From an uncultured Algibacter sp. (GTDB taxonomy: Bacteria > Bacteroidota > Bacteroidia > Flavobacteriales > Flavobacteriaceae), in contig NZ_CANMAU010000003.1 of assembly GCF_947495925.1 (NCBI RefSeq), positions 310,001 to 374,000 of the forward strand: DNA of 64,000 bases, written 5' to 3'. Made by a program: the position numbers and the translations under genes. Below the pieces are notes generated by a model. It ran no database searches and had not been told where the DNA came from. It saw only the letters and a program-made list of their open reading frames with translations. Below are positions 60,868 to 64,000 of the stretch, piece after piece (within the stretch, counting starts at the first letter, position 1; every line of letters starts with the position of its first letter).

Positions 60868-62178
60868 ATGTTAAATCAATTCAAAACACATATTCAAAGT
60901 CACCTTTCCTTTTTAAATCAAGGTAAATTACTTATTGCTATTTCTGGCGGTATAGATAGTGTGGTTTTAACCCATTTATGCCATCAATTAGATTTGGATA
61001 TCGCCTTGGCGCATTGTAATTTTAATTTGAGAGGTACTGAAAGTGATACCGACGAAGATTTTGTTTTACAGCTGGCAGATAGCCTAAATCTGGAGTTGTT
61101 TGTGCAACATTTTGATACTGAACAGTACGCCGCAGAGCATAAATGTTCTATTCAAATGGCGGCTCGCGAATTGAGATATAGTTGGTTTAATGATTTATCA
61201 GAACAGTTGGGTTTTGGTTATATTTTAACAGCTCACCATGCAGATGATAATTTAGAAACTTTTCTAATTAATTTCACCAGAGGAACTGGTTTGGAAGGTT
61301 TAACGGGTATTCCAGAAATTAATGATGTATTTATACGACCGCTATTGCCGTTTTCTAGTCATAATATTGAATGTTTTGCAATAGAGCAACGCATAAAATG
61401 GAGAGAGGATAGCAGTAATCAATCTGTTAAGTATTTGCGTAATAAACTACGACATGAAGTTGTTCCTATTTTGAAAGAAATAAATCCTAATTTGTTATCT
61501 AGCTTTCAATCTACTTTAAGCAATTTAAACGATACTGCCGATATTGTAGAAGAAAGCTCTAATGCGGTTTTAAAAAGAGCTATTGAAACCATCGATGATG
61601 ATCATATAGCGTTTAAAATTTCTGAATTTAAAAAAGTGAATAACCCTAAAGCCTACTTATATGAAGTTTTTAAGGATTATGGTTTTACCGAGTGGAATGA
61701 TGTTGAAGATTTATTGGATGCTGAAACGGGAAAGCAAGTACATTCTTCAACACATCGATTAATTAAAAACAGAGCGCATTTACTTTTAAGTGAAATATGT
61801 GAGGAAGTATTTAAGGAGGTTTTAGTTTTAGCAGATGAAAAGGAAGTTCAAACGACATTTGGGACTTTGTTTTTTGATGAGGCCGATGCCCTTTTTGATA
61901 AACAGACTAACGTGATTTTTGTAGACAAGGATAAATTGAAGTTTCCATTAACTATTAGAAAACATAAGGAAGGCGATGTGTTTTATCCTTTGGGAATGAC
62001 GGGGAAAAAGAAAATTAGTAAGTATTTTAAGGATGAAAAGCTCTCCTTGCTAGAAAAAGAAAAGACGTGGTTACTTTGCTCAGGTAATACCATCATTTGG
62101 GTGATTAATAGAAGAGCAGATAACAGGTTCAGGGTTACTGAAAACACCAAAAACATTTTAAAAATCAAATTAAAATAA
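60868..62178 (+). CDS. tilS: tRNA(Ile)-lysidine synthetase
   Basis: The enzyme converts C34 of tRNA Ile(CAU) to lysidine so that it reads AUA. The ATG at 60868 gives 436 residues (MLNQFKTHIQSH); an upstream TTG frame adds nothing conserved. The ATP PP-loop motif SGGIDS is at about 27-32, followed by LAHCNFNLRG and LTAHHADDNLET. The RWREDSSNQ-like segment KWREDSSNQSVKYLRNKLRH and the C-terminal domain KFPLTIRKHKEGDVFYPLGM (each within the limit shown) are present. Adenine deaminase follows on the same strand. Confidence 0.96.
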   Translation: MLNQFKTHIQSHLSFLNQGKLLIAISGGIDSVVLTHLCHQLDLDIALAHCNFNLRGTESDTDEDFVLQLADSLNLELFVQHFDTEQYAAEHKCSIQMAARELRYSWFNDLSEQLGFGYILTAHHADDNLETFLINFTRGTGLEGLTGIPEINDVFIRPLLPFSSHNIECFAIEQRIKWREDSSNQSVKYLRNKLRHEVVPILKEINPNLLSSFQSTLSNLNDTADIVEESSNAVLKRAIETIDDDHIAFKISEFKKVNNPKAYLYEVFKDYGFTEWNDVEDLLDAETGKQVHSSTHRLIKNRAHLLLSEICEEVFKEVLVLADEKEVQTTFGTLFFDEADALFDKQTNVIFVDKDKLKFPLTIRKHKEGDVFYPLGMTGKKKISKYFKDEKLSLLEKEKTWLLCSGNTIIWVINRRADNRFRVTENTKNILKIKLK

Positions 62179-62224
62179 TGTTGCATTCTCTTTAAACTAA
62201 GAATGTATAGAACAGAATATCAAA

Positions 62225-63847
62225 TTGAAACTTCAAGGACAAATAGTAGATATCGAGAACAAGCGCATTTTTAAAGGAGAAATAACTTTTAAGAATGGAA
62301 AGATAAGTTCTATTACTGAGCAAATGCACGATGTAAATCATTATATCCTTCCAGGTTTTATTGATGCCCATATTCATATAGAAAGTTCCATGCTTGTACC
62401 ATCTGAATTTGCTAGGATAGCGGTTAAACATGGCACAGTAGCTACGGTTTCCGATCCGCATGAGATAGCTAATGTTTTAGGTATTTCTGGTGTGGAGTTT
62501 ATGATTGAAAATGGTAAGAAAGTCCCGTTAAAATTTAATTTTGGAGCACCGTCTTGTGTGCCAGCTACGAATTTTGAGTCGGCGGGAGCTATTATAGATT
62601 CGAAAGGCATTAAGTCACTTCTTGAAAATCCTGACATTAAGTATTTAGCAGAAATGATGAATTACCCAGGAGTACTTTTTGATGATAATGAAGTTTTAAG
62701 AAAGTTAAAATGGGCGCAACATTATAATAAGCCAATTGATGGGCATGCTCCTGGTTTACGAGGAAATGATGTTACTAAATATATTGCAGCTGGTATTTCA
62801 ACAGACCATGAATGCTTTACCCAAGAAGAAGCTTTAGAAAAGCTTAAAAAGGGGATGAAAATATTAATTCGAGAAGGGAGTGCTGCAAAAAACTTTGATG
62901 CTTTAATTGATTTGTTGCCTGAGCATTTTGAAAATTTGATGTTCTGTAGTGATGATAAACACCCTGATGATTTATTGGTTGGGCATATGAATCAGCTATG
63001 TATGCGAGCTGCGGCTAAAGGCATTGATGTTTTTAAAATATTACAAGTAGCCTGTGTTAACCCAGTTAGACATTATAATTTAGAGGTAGGTTTATTGCAA
63101 GTAGGAGATGCTGCAGATTGTATTGTTGTTGAAAATTTAAAGGATTTCAAGACCCTACAGACCTATATAAATGGTGAATTGGTTTATCATCATGGTGAAT
63201 CTTTAATAGAATCAATAAAATTTGAAAAACCTAATAATTTTAATTGTGATAAAAAAGATGTTTTAGATTTTAAAGTAGCATCCTCGGCAAAACAAATTAG
63301 AGTTATTGAAGCTTTAGAAGGGCAGTTAGTAACCAATGAAATTATTGAAGAGGCTAAAATTGAAAATGGGAATCTTGTTTCGAATGTTGAAAAAGACGTT
63401 TTGAAAATGACCGTGGTTAATAGATATCAAAATGAAAAACCGGCCATAGCTTTTATAAAGAATTTCGGTTTAAAAGAAGGAGCTATCGCATCATCAGTGG
63501 GTCACGATTCTCATAATATTATAGCCGTTGGTACTACCGATGAAGCTATTTGTAAGGCTGTTAATTTAATTATTGAGAGTAAAGGCGGTATCTGCGCAGT
63601 TTCCAGTTTAGAAAATAAAATAGTATCTCTTCCGGTAGCCGGCATTATGAGTGATAAAGATGGCAAGACTATAGGCGACCAATACGCTGAACTTGATAAA
63701 AATGCCAAAGCACTGGGAAGTCAGTTATATGCGCCTTACATGACGTTGTCTTTCATGGCTTTACTCGTAATTCCTTCTCTTAAACTAAGTGATAAGGGCT
63801 TATTTGATGGAACTCATTTTAAGTTTACTTCATTAGAGAACCATTAG
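62225..63847 (+). CDS. ade: Adenine deaminase
   Basis: The 540-residue amidohydrolase converts adenine to hypoxanthine. It starts at TTG (62225, [15 protein letters not shown]). The metal-binding motif [14 protein letters not shown] is at about 45-58. Further family blocks are [31 protein letters not shown], the acidic metal ligand in [10 protein letters not shown] and the C-terminal [12 protein letters not shown], which distinguishes AdeC-type adenine deaminases from ureases and hydantoinases. Complete and 46 bases after tilS, probably in the same transcript. Purine salvage is its likely role. Confidence 0.95.
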   Translation: MKLQGQIVDIENKRIFKGEITFKNGKISSITEQMHDVNHYILPGFIDAHIHIESSMLVPSEFARIAVKHGTVATVSDPHEIANVLGISGVEFMIENGKKVPLKFNFGAPSCVPATNFESAGAIIDSKGIKSLLENPDIKYLAEMMNYPGVLFDDNEVLRKLKWAQHYNKPIDGHAPGLRGNDVTKYIAAGISTDHECFTQEEALEKLKKGMKILIREGSAAKNFDALIDLLPEHFENLMFCSDDKHPDDLLVGHMNQLCMRAAAKGIDVFKILQVACVNPVRHYNLEVGLLQVGDAADCIVVENLKDFKTLQTYINGELVYHHGESLIESIKFEKPNNFNCDKKDVLDFKVASSAKQIRVIEALEGQLVTNEIIEEAKIENGNLVSNVEKDVLKMTVVNRYQNEKPAIAFIKNFGLKEGAIASSVGHDSHNIIAVGTTDEAICKAVNLIIESKGGICAVSSLENKIVSLPVAGIMSDKDGKTIGDQYAELDKNAKALGSQLYAPYMTLSFMALLVIPSLKLSDKGLFDGTHFKFTSLENH

Positions 63848-63884
63848 AAATTACCTATAGCCGGACTTGTTTTAAGTATTGCGT

Positions 63885-64000
63885 TTAATTTTGTAGCGCA
63901 GAATTTTGTTTTTCTATGCGCTCTAATTGCTTTTTACTTAAACGGCGTTTAAAATAATCTTCTGGAGTATATTTTACACGTGGTTCTTTCATTTCAGGAT
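63885..64000 (-). CDS. 3' end of a gene cut by the window edge, function unknown
   Basis: On the minus strand the last 37 codons of a reading frame enter from the right edge and end with TAA (63885-63887). The visible residues include VKYTPEDYFKRRLSKKQ and IEKQNSALQN: charged, helical and soluble. An internal ATG two codons in would give a 35-residue small protein, so it may be either a fragment or a complete small gene. No family is recognised. It converges with adenine deaminase. Confidence 0.5.
   Translation of the reverse strand, partial: PEMKEPRVKYTPEDYFKRRLSKKQLERIEKQNSALQN

Overview
The window looks like chromosomal DNA of a member of the Bacteroidota, most likely a marine Flavobacteriaceae. 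The evidence is low GC, almost no Shine-Dalgarno sites, promoters of the TAnnTTTG type, lipoproteins with an acidic stretch after the lipobox cysteine, a type IX secretion C-terminal domain, and gene families typical of the group (DUF5916, DUF3857, DUF2911, DUF1080, LytTR pairs). Apart from two gene fragments cut by the window edges, I find about 57 genes. There are no rRNA genes, no tRNA genes that I can recognise, no CRISPR array and no insertion sequence.

Layout. 1-5.4 kb: a truncated membrane-anchored winged-helix regulator, then an exported pair acting on (keto)glycosides (double DUF1080 protein and a Tat-exported Gfo/Idh/MocA oxidoreductase), an MFS transporter and lolD. 5.4-13 kb: a DUF5916 outer-membrane protein, folE, a small membrane protein, pyrG and yidC. 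13-24 kb: a MORN-repeat protein, a triple-fasciclin lipoprotein with a paired-palindrome upstream region, mnmA, a T9SS-exported subtilase, nitronate monooxygenase, a MATE exporter, a PAP2 phosphatase, meaB and DUF2911. 23.5-26.2 kb: an ECF sigma, a putative anti-sigma and a coiled-coil surface protein in one operon. 26-36.5 kb (mostly minus strand): miaA with no conventional start codon, a K+ channel, a frameshifted DUF3857/transglutaminase protein, an exonuclease/GIY-YIG fusion, a four-helix-bundle gene inside inverted repeats, yggS, a hydroxyacyl-CoA dehydrogenase, an oxidoreductase, pcm and smpB. 36.6-43 kb: lpdA, then a tripartite efflux operon (K+ channel pore protein, HlyD adaptor, DUF2955 membrane protein, TolC) and a class III nucleotide cyclase. 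43.5-50 kb: a TPR lipoprotein, a second ECF sigma with a 57-residue partner and a mechanosensitive-type channel, and a large GH63-like glycoside hydrolase. 50-54 kb: a LytS/LytTR two-component system, a class C serine hydrolase and an ExbB/MotA-like protein. 54-56.4 kb: a two-gene accessory unit coding for a PHP-phosphoesterase/SMC-like ATPase and a small protein, which is the best candidate for a defence system. 56.4-64 kb: a DEAD-box helicase, an aldose epimerase, pabB, a sigma-like protein, tilS, adenine deaminase and a truncated gene.

The most interesting signals are: the PHP-ATPase unit; the inverted-repeat-bounded four-helix-bundle cassette, one arm of which supplies the yggS stop codon; the two-copy palindromic operator between the fasciclin gene and mnmA; miaA, which appears to start at ATT behind a textbook promoter; an A8 tract that splits the DUF3857 gene; and four genes whose -7 promoter box lies only 4-6 bases before the ATG, which predicts leaderless mRNAs.
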